From assembly GCA_025453735.1 (NCBI GenBank), contig JALOPY010000003.1, positions 1 through 18,043 of the forward strand: a stretch of DNA of 18,043 nt, given 5' to 3'. Every line of letters begins with the position of its first letter. Positions within the stretch are counted from its first letter, which is position 1. The position numbers and the translations under genes are program-made. Below, one piece after another: positions 8,146 to 15,266 of the stretch. The notes under the pieces are model-generated. The model saw only the letters and a program-made list of their open reading frames with translations. It ran no database searches and was not told where the DNA came from. This stretch comes from a bacterium. GTDB lineage: Bacteria > Zhuqueibacterota > Zhuqueibacteria > Thermofontimicrobiales > Thermofontimicrobiaceae.

Positions 8146-9336
8146 TTGCACCCATTTGTCAAATTAATCAAGCGACGCGAAAAGCTTGTTGTCGGTCTGA
8201 TTTCTGGAACATCGATGGATGGCATCGATGCTGCGCTTGTTAGATTAAATGGCAATGGATCAGCCACAAAGATCGAGTTATTAAATTTTGAAACATTCCC
8301 TTATCCGGATCGACTGAAAGCCAATTTATTACGAATCGCTCAGCCAGGAAATGGAACAGTTGATGAAATTTGCTGGATGAATTTTGTTCTTGGTGAATAT
8401 TTTGCTGATGCGGTTTATGGAATCTGCAATTTAGCCAGGATTGATATTCACCAGGTTGATTTGATTGGCTCCCATGGGCAGACGATTCATCATCTTCCTG
8501 ATCAGCAAACGCTTTTTGATAAAAGCATTCGCGCAACATTGCAAATTGGAGAGCCATCTGTCATCGCCAATCGAACTGGGGTAGTTACCGTTGCTAACTT
8601 CCGCAGCGCGGATCTGGCTTTGCAGGGACAGGGCGCTCCATTAATTCCGTATTTTGATTATCTCATGTTCCAATCTTGCACACTCAATCGAATTATGCTA
8701 AATATCGGAGGCATTGCAAATATTACCATCTTAAAAAAAAATACGCCAATCCAGGAAGTATCCGCGTATGATACCGGACCGGGAAACATGGTTATTGATG
8801 CTTTGATGCGGCAGCTATATGATAAAGAATTTGATGAAAATGGCTTGATCGCTCGTTCAGGCAAAGTTTCAGAGGATTTATTATCCGAGCTTTTCGAGCA
8901 TCCATTCTTTTGCAAACCGATTCCAAAATCAACCGGGCGCGAAGAATTTGGCAGTTCATTTGTGGATAATCTTATAAAAAGTGGAGCGCGCTATAAATTA
9001 TCCCCAGAAGATATTATCGCGACAGCAACAGAGTTGACGGCACGCTCAATCTTTGATTCATTAAAATTTACGAGCTTGAGAACTGATGAAGTGGATGAAT
9101 TACTGATCAGTGGCGGTGGAAGCCATAACAATGCCATAACCGAATCTCTCAAAAAATATTTTTCAAAAAGTGACGTGTTACGTACTGATCACTATAATAT
9201 CCCAGTTGATGCGAAAGAAGCAATCTGTTTTGCAGTGTTAGCCAACGAGACTATTTCAGGAAATCCAGGAAATTTGCCATCAGTGACCGGCGCTGCACGA
9301 CAGGCAATCCTGGGTACAATTTCGCTGGTTTCATAA
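8146..9336 (+). CDS. anmK: anhydro-N-acetylmuramic acid kinase
   Basis: AnmK opens and phosphorylates 1,6-anhydro-MurNAc to MurNAc-6-phosphate in peptidoglycan recycling. The family signature is clear: GLISGTSMDGIDAALVRL near the N terminus (GTSMDG 21-26), 'IGSHGQTIHH' (107-116), 'LQIGEPSVIANRTGVVTVA', the FR..D.A..GQGAPL block (152-165), 'NIGGIAN' (186-192) and 'DTGPGN' (209-214). At 396 aa it is slightly longer than E. coli AnmK (about 370). It starts with TTG immediately after the TAG of the sugar kinase and in the same frame. The next ATG falls inside the catalytic motif, so TTG must be the start. Two departures from the usual signature are seen: Asn for Asp before FR (N151) and QGQG for GGQG (Q160). 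The conserved Asp156 is kept. AnmK is usually found in organisms that make anhydro-muropeptides with lytic transglycosylases. Confidence 0.95.
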   Translation: MHPFVKLIKRREKLVVGLISGTSMDGIDAALVRLNGNGSATKIELLNFETFPYPDRLKANLLRIAQPGNGTVDEICWMNFVLGEYFADAVYGICNLARIDIHQVDLIGSHGQTIHHLPDQQTLFDKSIRATLQIGEPSVIANRTGVVTVANFRSADLALQGQGAPLIPYFDYLMFQSCTLNRIMLNIGGIANITILKKNTPIQEVSAYDTGPGNMVIDALMRQLYDKEFDENGLIARSGKVSEDLLSELFEHPFFCKPIPKSTGREEFGSSFVDNLIKSGARYKLSPEDIIATATELTARSIFDSLKFTSLRTDEVDELLISGGGSHNNAITESLKKYFSKSDVLRTDHYNIPVDAKEAICFAVLANETISGNPGNLPSVTGAARQAILGTISLVS

Positions 9337-9355
9337 ATCGGAAAGTGACAAGAAA

Positions 9356-9393
9356 GCTATTTTAGTGAAATAGCGAGGTTCAATTTTCACTAA
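9356..9393 (+). promoter_or_regulatory. overlapping alternative stems ahead of the methyltransferase-ftsEX genes
   Basis: Two perfect inverted repeats share bases and cannot form together. Stem A is GCTATTT (9356-9362) with AAATAGC (9368-9374). Stem B is TTAGTGAAA (9362-9370) with TTTCACTAA (9385-9393), with a 14-nt loop. No T-tract follows either. It could be an RNA switch, a protein-binding operator (stem B as a 9-bp dyad) or a weak 3' hairpin of anmK. Confidence 0.4.
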
Positions 9394-9413
9394 TCGGTCG
9401 TCCATTAATTGCC

Positions 9414-9419
9414 AGGAGA
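9414..9419 (+). promoter_or_regulatory. ribosome binding site for the TTG start of the methyltransferase
   Basis: AGGAGA lies nine bases before the TTG at 9429. No ATG is well placed, and this site decides the start. Confidence 0.7.
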
Positions 9420-9428
9420 TAAAAGTAT

Positions 9429-10205
9429 TTGCCTCTGGACTATTCTGCAGATGAAATTGTCGTATCGCCCTATTCCAAATTAGCAGGCATTTATGATGAT
9501 GTAATGTCCCATGTGGATTACAAGCAATGGGCGCGATACATTCAAAAAATGATATTGAAATGGTGTCCTGAAGCAACTAGAATATTGGACATTTCATGTG
9601 GAACAGGAAGCTTATTAGCTAAGTTCGATTCTAATAGATATCGACTGTTTGGATTTGATCTCTCATATAATATGGTAATGGAAGCAGGAAGGAAAATCCG
9701 CGCGTTGCAGTTTCCGGTCTCATTATGGTGTGGCAACATGAAATCCTTTCGCTTAAAAAACAGAGTGGATGTTGTAGTCTGTTTGTATGATAGCATAAAT
9801 TATCTCTTGAATTTTGAGGGATGGAGTCGCTGTTTTGATTGCGTTTTTGATAGCTTAAATGATCGGGGAGTTTTTATTTTCGATATCTGTACCGAAAAGA
9901 ATTCATTAAAATATTTTCGCAATTATGTCGAAAGAAAAAATCGCAATCAATATCAATATCTCCGCGCGAGCAAATACAACGCCGAAACGAACGTTCATAC
10001 CAATCGGTTTGAAATTGCTTTTAACTCTGGTTCTCAAAAATATGTTGAAATACATCAGCAATACATTTTTCCGGCAAATGAGGTATTTGATTTTATTTCG
10101 AAATCCAAATTTAAAAAGTTATACGCGTATGATGGATTCACTTTTAGGAGCGCGCATAAAAACTCACTGCGAATCCATTTCATTTTAAAGAAAACTGGCA
10201 CATGA
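9429..10205 (+). CDS. class I SAM-dependent methyltransferase
   Basis: This 258-aa protein has the Rossmann-fold SAM-binding motif I, ILDISCGTGSLL (52-63), and the acidic end of beta-2, GFDLS (75-79; Asp77 expected to hold the ribose). Further on, DVVVCLYDSINYLLN (113-127) matches the motif IV region of small-molecule and ubiquinone/menaquinone-type methyltransferases. The substrate cannot be told. The N-terminal YSKLAGIYDDVMSHVDYKQW is typical of this group and supports starting at TTG 9429, which has a good ribosome binding site. The stop overlaps the ftsE start (ATGA at 10202-10205), so the three genes are probably translated together. A link between this enzyme and FtsEX is suggested only by that overlap. 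Confidence 0.85.
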   Translation: MPLDYSADEIVVSPYSKLAGIYDDVMSHVDYKQWARYIQKMILKWCPEATRILDISCGTGSLLAKFDSNRYRLFGFDLSYNMVMEAGRKIRALQFPVSLWCGNMKSFRLKNRVDVVVCLYDSINYLLNFEGWSRCFDCVFDSLNDRGVFIFDICTEKNSLKYFRNYVERKNRNQYQYLRASKYNAETNVHTNRFEIAFNSGSQKYVEIHQQYIFPANEVFDFISKSKFKKLYAYDGFTFRSAHKNSLRIHFILKKTGT

Positions 10206-10852
10206 TTCAGCTTTCAAATGTAACAGCAAAATACCCTGGCGGAGAAGGCATCGAACTGGTCAGCCTGACAGTGGAGCCGGGAGAGTTCGTCTATCTTGTC
10301 GGTCCGAGCGGCGCTGGCAAAAGCAGCGTTTTGAAGGTGATCTACCGTGATATTATTCCACAATCAGGCCATGTTGTCGTTGGAGGTTTCAACTCGCTCA
10401 CATTCAAAAAAAAACAGATCCCATATTTGCGACGCAAATTGGGGATTATCTTTCAGGATTTTAAATTGCTAATGGATCGAAATGTTTTTGAGAATGTCGC
10501 GTTCACCCTGCGAGTGACACACACTCGAGGAGTTGAAATTAAGCGCAAAGTATTGAGAGTTTTGGCAGATGTTGGATTGAGTCACAAGCGGCTTAAAATG
10601 CCCTATCAGTTATCAGGCGGCGAGCAACAGCGAGTTGCGATTGCCAGGGCGCTGGTGAATGAACCAATTGTATTGCTGGCAGATGAGCCAACCGGAAATT
10701 TAGATCCCGAAGCTGCCGAGGAAATTATGCAATTGATTGAAAAAATCAATTCCAAAGGCACGGCAATTCTCATGGCCACACACGATTTTCGTCTGGTTCG
10801 AGCGCAGCGTCGCAAAGTTATCAAAATTGAGAAAGGAATGACTCGAAGTTGA
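10202..10852 (+). CDS. ftsE: cell division ATP-binding protein FtsE
   Basis: FtsE is the ATPase of the FtsEX complex. At division sites FtsEX uses ATP to activate peptidoglycan hydrolases on the outer side of the inner membrane. All ABC motifs are intact: Walker A GPSGAGKS (34-41), the Q-loop IIFQDF (82-87), the signature LSGGEQQR (137-144), Walker B with catalytic Glu VLLADEP (157-163), and the H-loop His194 in MATHDF. The length of 216 aa is normal for FtsE. It overlaps the methyltransferase by 4 bp (ATGA) and ftsX by 4 bp (TTGA). The short, MacB/LolD-like form without extensions, next to an FtsX, makes FtsE the firm choice over LolD. Confidence 0.95.
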   Translation: MIQLSNVTAKYPGGEGIELVSLTVEPGEFVYLVGPSGAGKSSVLKVIYRDIIPQSGHVVVGGFNSLTFKKKQIPYLRRKLGIIFQDFKLLMDRNVFENVAFTLRVTHTRGVEIKRKVLRVLADVGLSHKRLKMPYQLSGGEQQRVAIARALVNEPIVLLADEPTGNLDPEAAEEIMQLIEKINSKGTAILMATHDFRLVRAQRRKVIKIEKGMTRS

Positions 10853-11709
10853 GCTCAGGATTTCTTTATTCAATCGGAGAAGGCTTGAGGGGATTACGTC
10901 GAGCGAAGTTTTCTACTTTTGTATCGATATTTACAATTTTTATATCCCTGGCTGTCATTGGACTTTTTGTGGTGTTCATATTCAATGTAAATTGGATCAT
11001 GACTCAGATCAAATCGCGAATGGAATTAGAAATTTTTATTGATAATTCATTTACCAAAGAACAGATAGATACGCTGCGCAGCCAGATTGAAGAGGTCGCT
11101 GGAATTGAATCAGTTCGTTACGTCTCGAAAGAAGAGGCTGCAGAAGTTTTTAGAAATGAAGTCGGGCGCGATATTTTTGAAATACTTGATGATAATCCAT
11201 TGCCCCCGTCGTTTCAAGTGAAATTGAGACCAGAAGTTCAGACGTCATCGAGGGCAGAAAATATCTCCGATCAGCTTGCCAATTTCGATGGCGTCGATGA
11301 AGTTCTCTATCGTCGCGATATCCTGGTGATTCTTGAAAGATATTTTCGCCTTTTCTTGATCATTAGCCTCGGGATTGGATTGGTCCTGGCGATTGGTTCG
11401 ATTTTTTTAATTTATAACACCATTAAATTGATTATCCTTTCCCGAAGATCAGTTATTGAAATAATGAAATTGGTTGGCGCAACGCGACGGTTTATCCGGC
11501 GTCCGTTCATCGTCGAAGGAGTCATTCAGGGAATCGTCGGAGGCACACTGGCAGCGTTATTTTTTAGCCTGCTGTTTCAAATTCTCAAAACTGAAATTCC
11601 GGAGCTAATAGTCGTCACGCAGGCAGTTTATCCCATATTGATAATTTTGGGTGCCCTGCTTGGATTAATTGGCAGCATGTTTGCCTTGAGAAAGTTTTTG
11701 AAATATTAA
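10849..11709 (+). CDS. ftsX: cell division permease-like protein FtsX
   Basis: FtsX is the membrane partner of FtsE and passes ATP-driven shape changes to cell-wall hydrolases. Four membrane segments can be seen: about 21-47, 166-196, 218-245 and 260-282. An extracytoplasmic domain (about 50-160) lies between the first two. 'EIMKLVGATRRFIRRPFIVE' (204-223) is the typical FtsX block before TM3. The start is TTG within a TTGA overlap with ftsE. The next ATG falls after the first membrane segment, so TTG is required. AAAGGA (10832-10837) is a modest ribosome binding site. The length of 286 aa is normal. No EnvC/PcsB-like or M23 peptidase gene follows; the next gene is hrcA after 195 bp. Confidence 0.94.
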   Translation: MSSGFLYSIGEGLRGLRRAKFSTFVSIFTIFISLAVIGLFVVFIFNVNWIMTQIKSRMELEIFIDNSFTKEQIDTLRSQIEEVAGIESVRYVSKEEAAEVFRNEVGRDIFEILDDNPLPPSFQVKLRPEVQTSSRAENISDQLANFDGVDEVLYRRDILVILERYFRLFLIISLGIGLVLAIGSIFLIYNTIKLIILSRRSVIEIMKLVGATRRFIRRPFIVEGVIQGIVGGTLAALFFSLLFQILKTEIPELIVVTQAVYPILIILGALLGLIGSMFALRKFLKY

Positions 11710-11798
11710 AAATTACTATTAATTTTCTCAGCAAGTGCTGGATGCCGTCATTGGAATCATTTAATAAGCTTCTGTTTTATTTCATAACGAAATTTTAC

Positions 11799-11827
11799 TT
11801 GACAAAAGATTTAAAAATTATTATCTT
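11799..11827 (+). promoter_or_regulatory. candidate sigma-70 promoter of the hrcA-grpE-dnaJ genes
   Basis: A perfect -35 hexamer TTGACA (11799-11804) is followed, after 17 bp, by TATCTT (11822-11827). Transcription would start near 11834, giving a leader of about 70 nt before the hrcA ATG. Confidence 0.6.
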
Positions 11828-11851
11828 AACATGGTCTCAAAATAGCATGTT
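11828..11851. promoter_or_regulatory. inverted repeat at the hrcA start site, possible operator
   Basis: AACATG (11828-11833) and CATGTT (11846-11851) form a 6-bp dyad with a 12-nt centre. It begins directly after the -10 hexamer and covers the expected start site. The position suits a repressor. It does not resemble the classical CIRCE (TTAGCACTC-N9-GAGTGCTAA). Confidence 0.4.
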
Positions 11852-11904
11852 GTTTTAATTGCATAGAAAACGAGAGCGCTGTTTTACAGCCAGGCATTGG
11901 TATC

Positions 11905-12939
11905 ATGGGATTAGCAATTCTTACAAATCGCGAAAGCACAATTTTAAAATCGTTAATTATAAATTTTGTCGATCATGGCGTTCCAATAGGATCTCAATTT
12001 TTATCAAAGATTTATCATAACCGATTAAGCTCCGCGACAATCCGAAATATCATGGTAGATTTGGAAGGCAAGGGATTGGTTGTGCAGCCATACACCTCTG
12101 CTGGGCGAATTCCGACCGATTTGGGCTATCGCTATTATGTCAATGATTTAATGATTGTCGAAAAGCTCACGAAGCTCGAGAAACAGCAAATCGACGTTGA
12201 TCTGCAAAATGTTTCTGAAAAAGACGTCGAAGCCATATTAAAAAAATCATGTGAAGCTCTCTCTAAAATTTCCAACTATTTGGGCGTGGTGCTTTCTCCT
12301 CGATTTTATTTAGGTGTGCTGGAAAAAATTGAGCTGGTCAGCTTAAGCGATAATAAGTTGATGGTTATTATTTCGATTACATCTGGATTGGTGAAAACAA
12401 TAACGCTGGAGATGAAAACATCGATTCCAGTAAATAAATTAGAAGGTACGGCACGAATTTTGAACGAAAGGCTGTCCGGGCTGACGTTAAGCCAGATCCG
12501 TGATACATTTGAGCAGCGCCTGGCCGACGTTTCGCAAGGAGGAGAAGAAGAGTTAATCAATCAGTTATCAGAATCTGTGGCAAAGATTTTTTCCGAAGAA
12601 AATGAAAATATCCACGTAAAAGGGACTCAAAATATCCTCTCCTATCCCGAATTTGTGAACCAGGATAAGATTTCTAAATTATTAGAGTTATTTGATAATC
12701 AAAAAATATTAATTGGGATACTGAACGAATCCACCAAAGAGGACGAAAAAATATCGATTACGATTGGACAGGAAAATAAGGACGAACTCGTTTGCCATTG
12801 CAGCCTTATCACCGCTGTTTATCGAATTGGAGATGTTACGGGCACATTGGGAATTATCGGACCAACGAGAATGAAATACGAAAAGGTAACAGGATTAGTC
12901 GATTATATTACTCAAAAAATAACCGATCTTTTTTCCTGA
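11905..12939 (+). CDS. hrcA: heat-inducible transcription repressor HrcA
   Basis: HrcA represses heat-shock chaperone genes, and its folding depends on GroEL, so it senses chaperone load. The N-terminal winged-helix block is clear: 'LTNRESTILKSLI', HGVPIGSQFLSKIY, then LSSATIRNIMVDLEGKGLV and 'QPYTSAGRIPTDLGYRYYV' (residues about 5-78). The C-terminal part ends in the family pattern 'GTLGIIGPTRMKYEKV' (310-325). At 344 aa it has the usual length. The ATG at 11905 has only a weak AGG upstream (11892-11894) and a small hairpin (GCTGT TTT ACAGC, 11878-11890) near the ribosome site. It heads the set hrcA-grpE-dnaJ, 44 bp ahead of grpE. No CIRCE was found upstream, so if it is autoregulated, the operator must differ. 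Confidence 0.96.
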   Translation: MGLAILTNRESTILKSLIINFVDHGVPIGSQFLSKIYHNRLSSATIRNIMVDLEGKGLVVQPYTSAGRIPTDLGYRYYVNDLMIVEKLTKLEKQQIDVDLQNVSEKDVEAILKKSCEALSKISNYLGVVLSPRFYLGVLEKIELVSLSDNKLMVIISITSGLVKTITLEMKTSIPVNKLEGTARILNERLSGLTLSQIRDTFEQRLADVSQGGEEELINQLSESVAKIFSEENENIHVKGTQNILSYPEFVNQDKISKLLELFDNQKILIGILNESTKEDEKISITIGQENKDELVCHCSLITAVYRIGDVTGTLGIIGPTRMKYEKVTGLVDYITQKITDLFS

Positions 12940-12983
12940 TCGAAAATTAGAAACCATGATGTGCAACAAAGGGATCGAGATTG

Positions 12984-13550
12984 ATGACGGAAGATACAAA
13001 AGCTAAAAAAAAAGCCGGAGAAAAAAAAGAGTTATCAGCGAAACAAAAAGCAAGCTCGAAAAAAAACGTAGAAAAAAACATTCCTAAAACAAGCGAACTG
13101 AATGCGAAGATCGACCAACTCACAGCAGAATTGAATGATCTGAAAGATAAATATTTGAGGACGATCGCTGAGTTCGATAATTTCAAGAAACGAAAAGAAC
13201 GCGATTTCATTGATGTTATCGAACGAGCAAATCGGGAAATTTGTTTAGAACTACTTCCAGTGCTGGACGATTTTGAACGATCGTTAAATACCAGCACGGG
13301 TAAAAAAAATTATAAGTCATTGCGAAACGGGATAGAATTAATTTTTCAAAAACTTTTATCAGCTTTGAAAAGACAGGGAGTTGAGGCGATTGAAGCAGTG
13401 GGACAACCTTTTAATCCCCAGGTTCATGAAGCAATTTTTCAAGTTGCTGATGCAGAAAAGCCCTCAAATATTGTCGTCGATGAAGCAACAAAGGGCTATC
13501 GCTATAAAGATAAAGTGCTGCGGTTTTCGAAAGTTGTCGTGAACAAATAG
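12984..13550 (+). CDS. grpE: nucleotide exchange factor GrpE
   Basis: GrpE releases ADP from DnaK and so resets the Hsp70 cycle. The protein (188 aa from the ATG at 12984) has a Lys/Glu-rich disordered N terminus (residues 1-35), a long coiled-coil about 36-90 including 'YLRTIAEFDNFKKRKERD', and a C-terminal beta-domain with the family motifs 'NPQVHEAIFQV' and 'GYRYKDKVLRFSKVVV'. AAAGGGA (12968-12974) is the ribosome binding site. A TTG at 12981, one codon earlier, is also possible. It lies 44 bp after hrcA and 66 bp before dnaJ. dnaK is not between them. Confidence 0.96.
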   Translation: MTEDTKAKKKAGEKKELSAKQKASSKKNVEKNIPKTSELNAKIDQLTAELNDLKDKYLRTIAEFDNFKKRKERDFIDVIERANREICLELLPVLDDFERSLNTSTGKKNYKSLRNGIELIFQKLLSALKRQGVEAIEAVGQPFNPQVHEAIFQVADAEKPSNIVVDEATKGYRYKDKVLRFSKVVVNK

Positions 13551-13576
13551 CGTTTTCGTTTCGTCAGGTAGGTTTA

Positions 13577-13597
13577 TTGCATGCAGAAAAAATGCAA
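13577..13597 (+). other. small inverted repeat between grpE and dnaJ
   Basis: TTGCAT (13577-13582) and ATGCAA (13592-13597) pair around a 9-nt loop rich in A. With no T-tract it is not a terminator. It lies about 20 bases before the dnaJ start and could affect translation or mRNA processing. It may also be chance. Confidence 0.25.
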
Positions 13598-13616
13598 AGC
13601 GAAGAGCAAATAAAAC

Positions 13617-14756
13617 ATGGCGCAAGATTATTATGAGGTATTGGGACTTTCCCGGAATGCAGATGCAAATGATATAAAAAAAGCGTATCGAAAATTAGCA
13701 ATGCAGTATCATCCGGATAAAAATCCGGGGGATAAACAAGCCGAAGAAAAATTTAAAATAGTTTCCGAAGCGTATGAAGTTTTAAAAGATTCTGAAAAGC
13801 GAAGGCGCTACGATCAATTTGGTCAAGCCGGAATGAAAGGTGGTTTCGAGGGCTTCGGAGGATTTGATTTTGACCTGGGGGATGCTCTCAGAACTTTTAT
13901 GTCTGCCGGATTTGGTTTCGGAGATTTATTTGGTTCAGCGGGGCAAAAAGGTTCGAGGCGCACTCGAACCAGGGGATCAGATTTACAAATCCATCTGGAG
14001 CTAACGCTTGAAGAAATTGCCACCGGAGTTAATAAAAAATTAAAGCTCAAGCGATATGTGAAATGTGATAGCTGCGGAGGAAATGGTCTTAAAAAAGGCA
14101 GCTCAGCATCTGCGTGTCCATTATGCCAGGGCTCGGGAGAAATTCGTCAATCGTCTCGAACGATTTTTGGACAATTTATTAATGTAACAACCTGTAATCA
14201 ATGTAACGGCGAGGGAAAAATAATAAAGGATCCCTGCCCGAAATGCTCGGGCGATGGGCGCGTTAAAACGGAAAGCACTATTAACGTGACCATACCCGCT
14301 GGAGTGGCGACGGGTAATTATTTATCATTACGGGGCGAGGGGCATGCGGGGCCACGAGGCGGACCAGCAGGAGATGCGATTGTCCTTATTGAAGAACAAG
14401 AACATCCATTTTTTGAGCGACATGGCGATGATATTTTGTATGAGTTGTACTTAAGTTTTAGCCAGGTTGCGCTGGGCGATCAGGTTGAAGTTCCAACGTT
14501 GAGCGGCAAAGCGGGGCTAAATATTGCTTCGGGCACTCAAACCGGAAAAATTCTCAGGATGCGCGGGAAGGGCATCCCGCACCTGAATCAATCCGGCAAA
14601 GGCGATCAATTAGTTCGAATCTTAGTTTGGACGCCGACAAAGTTGTCTGACAAGGAAGAAAAACTGTTCTACCAATTAGCCGAATGCGAGGGAATACGCC
14701 CCCCGGTGGGAGATAAAAGCTTTTTTCGAAAGGTAAAAGAAGCCCTTTTTGAATGA
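13617..14756 (+). CDS. dnaJ: chaperone protein DnaJ
   Basis: DnaJ is the Hsp40 co-chaperone that delivers unfolded clients to DnaK and stimulates its ATPase. It is a complete type I DnaJ of 379 aa. The J-domain covers residues 1-70 with HPD at 32-34. A Gly/Phe-rich region spans about 71-110. The zinc-binding domain has four CxxCxGxG repeats (starting Cys150, Cys167, Cys193 and Cys207). The C-terminal client-binding and dimerisation part includes 'GNYLSLRGEGHAGPRGGPAG' and 'MRGKGIPHLNQSGKGDQLV'. The stop codon overlaps the start of the ComEA-like gene (ATGA, 14753-14756), so the two are probably translated together. No strong ribosome binding site is seen before the ATG. Confidence 0.97.
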   Translation: MAQDYYEVLGLSRNADANDIKKAYRKLAMQYHPDKNPGDKQAEEKFKIVSEAYEVLKDSEKRRRYDQFGQAGMKGGFEGFGGFDFDLGDALRTFMSAGFGFGDLFGSAGQKGSRRTRTRGSDLQIHLELTLEEIATGVNKKLKLKRYVKCDSCGGNGLKKGSSASACPLCQGSGEIRQSSRTIFGQFINVTTCNQCNGEGKIIKDPCPKCSGDGRVKTESTINVTIPAGVATGNYLSLRGEGHAGPRGGPAGDAIVLIEEQEHPFFERHGDDILYELYLSFSQVALGDQVEVPTLSGKAGLNIASGTQTGKILRMRGKGIPHLNQSGKGDQLVRILVWTPTKLSDKEEKLFYQLAECEGIRPPVGDKSFFRKVKEALFE

Positions 14757-15208
14757 TAGATATATTTACAAAACAGGAAAAATTATCTATTGTTCTCATC
14801 TTGTTCGGAGTAATAATTGGTGCTGGAATTGAGCTTTACAAATCGCAGCAGAAACCAATTGCCACTGAGACTGATATTAAACGGCTTGATGAGATCGAAA
14901 TGCAATTCCGCCATCAGGCAGCGGCAATTGATTCGATCGTTGTGCAGGAACAACGCGTAGCGCTACTGCATAGTGCAAATCAGCGATCATCGCAAGACAA
15001 ATCTTTGTCAATAGTTGATATTAATAGCGCGACTGTGGCTGAGTTAATAAAGTTGCCCAATATTGGTCCGGTAATCGCAGCGCGGATCGTTGAATATCGG
15101 GAGCAACACGGTCCATTTCAAAGCGTCGAAGAGCTAATCAGAGTTCGAGGCATTGGTCCTCAAAAGCTTAGTTCTCTGAAACCTTATGTCGAAACAAGAT
15201 TAAAATAA
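14753..15208 (+). CDS. ComEA-like helix-hairpin-helix DNA-binding protein
   Basis: ComEA is a membrane-anchored or periplasmic protein that binds incoming double-stranded DNA during natural transformation. This 151-aa protein has an N-terminal membrane segment (about 11-28), a linker of about 60 residues, and a tandem helix-hairpin-helix domain at 88-148: 'DINSATVAELIKLPNIGPVI' then 'FQSVEELIRVRGIGPQKLSS'. The two hairpins LPNIGP and VRGIGP are typical. The start overlaps the dnaJ stop (ATGA). ComEA-type proteins also occur outside competence, but prepilin-like, PilM-like and PilN-like genes downstream favour DNA uptake or pilus function here. Confidence 0.88.
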   Translation: MIDIFTKQEKLSIVLILFGVIIGAGIELYKSQQKPIATETDIKRLDEIEMQFRHQAAAIDSIVVQEQRVALLHSANQRSSQDKSLSIVDINSATVAELIKLPNIGPVIAARIVEYREQHGPFQSVEELIRVRGIGPQKLSSLKPYVETRLK

Positions 15209-15211
15209 AGT

Positions 15212-15229
15212 CAACTTATTTAAAAGTTG
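15212..15229 (+). other. small hairpin ahead of the prepilin-like gene
   Basis: CAACTT (15212-15217) and AAGTTG (15224-15229) form a 6-bp stem with a 6-nt loop, four bases after the ComEA-like stop. An A-run follows instead of a T-run, so it is unlikely to be an efficient terminator. Confidence 0.25.
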
Positions 15230-15266
15230 TATCAAAAAATTTCATTAATACTTTTTAGGAGGGAAA

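Noticed and set aside
9337..9428. A rho-independent terminator after anmK
   Set aside because: Stems exist but no T-run follows them. They are reported as alternative structures instead.
11710..11904. Search for a CIRCE operator upstream of hrcA
   Set aside because: Nothing close to TTAGCACTC-N9-GAGTGCTAA is present. A short CAGCA-AG-TGCTG dyad at 11729-11740 lies upstream of the -35 box and is too small to call CIRCE.
12947..13297. 116-residue minus-strand frame over grpE
   Set aside because: It is the antisense shadow of the grpE coiled coil, rich in Ser and Phe, with no domain.
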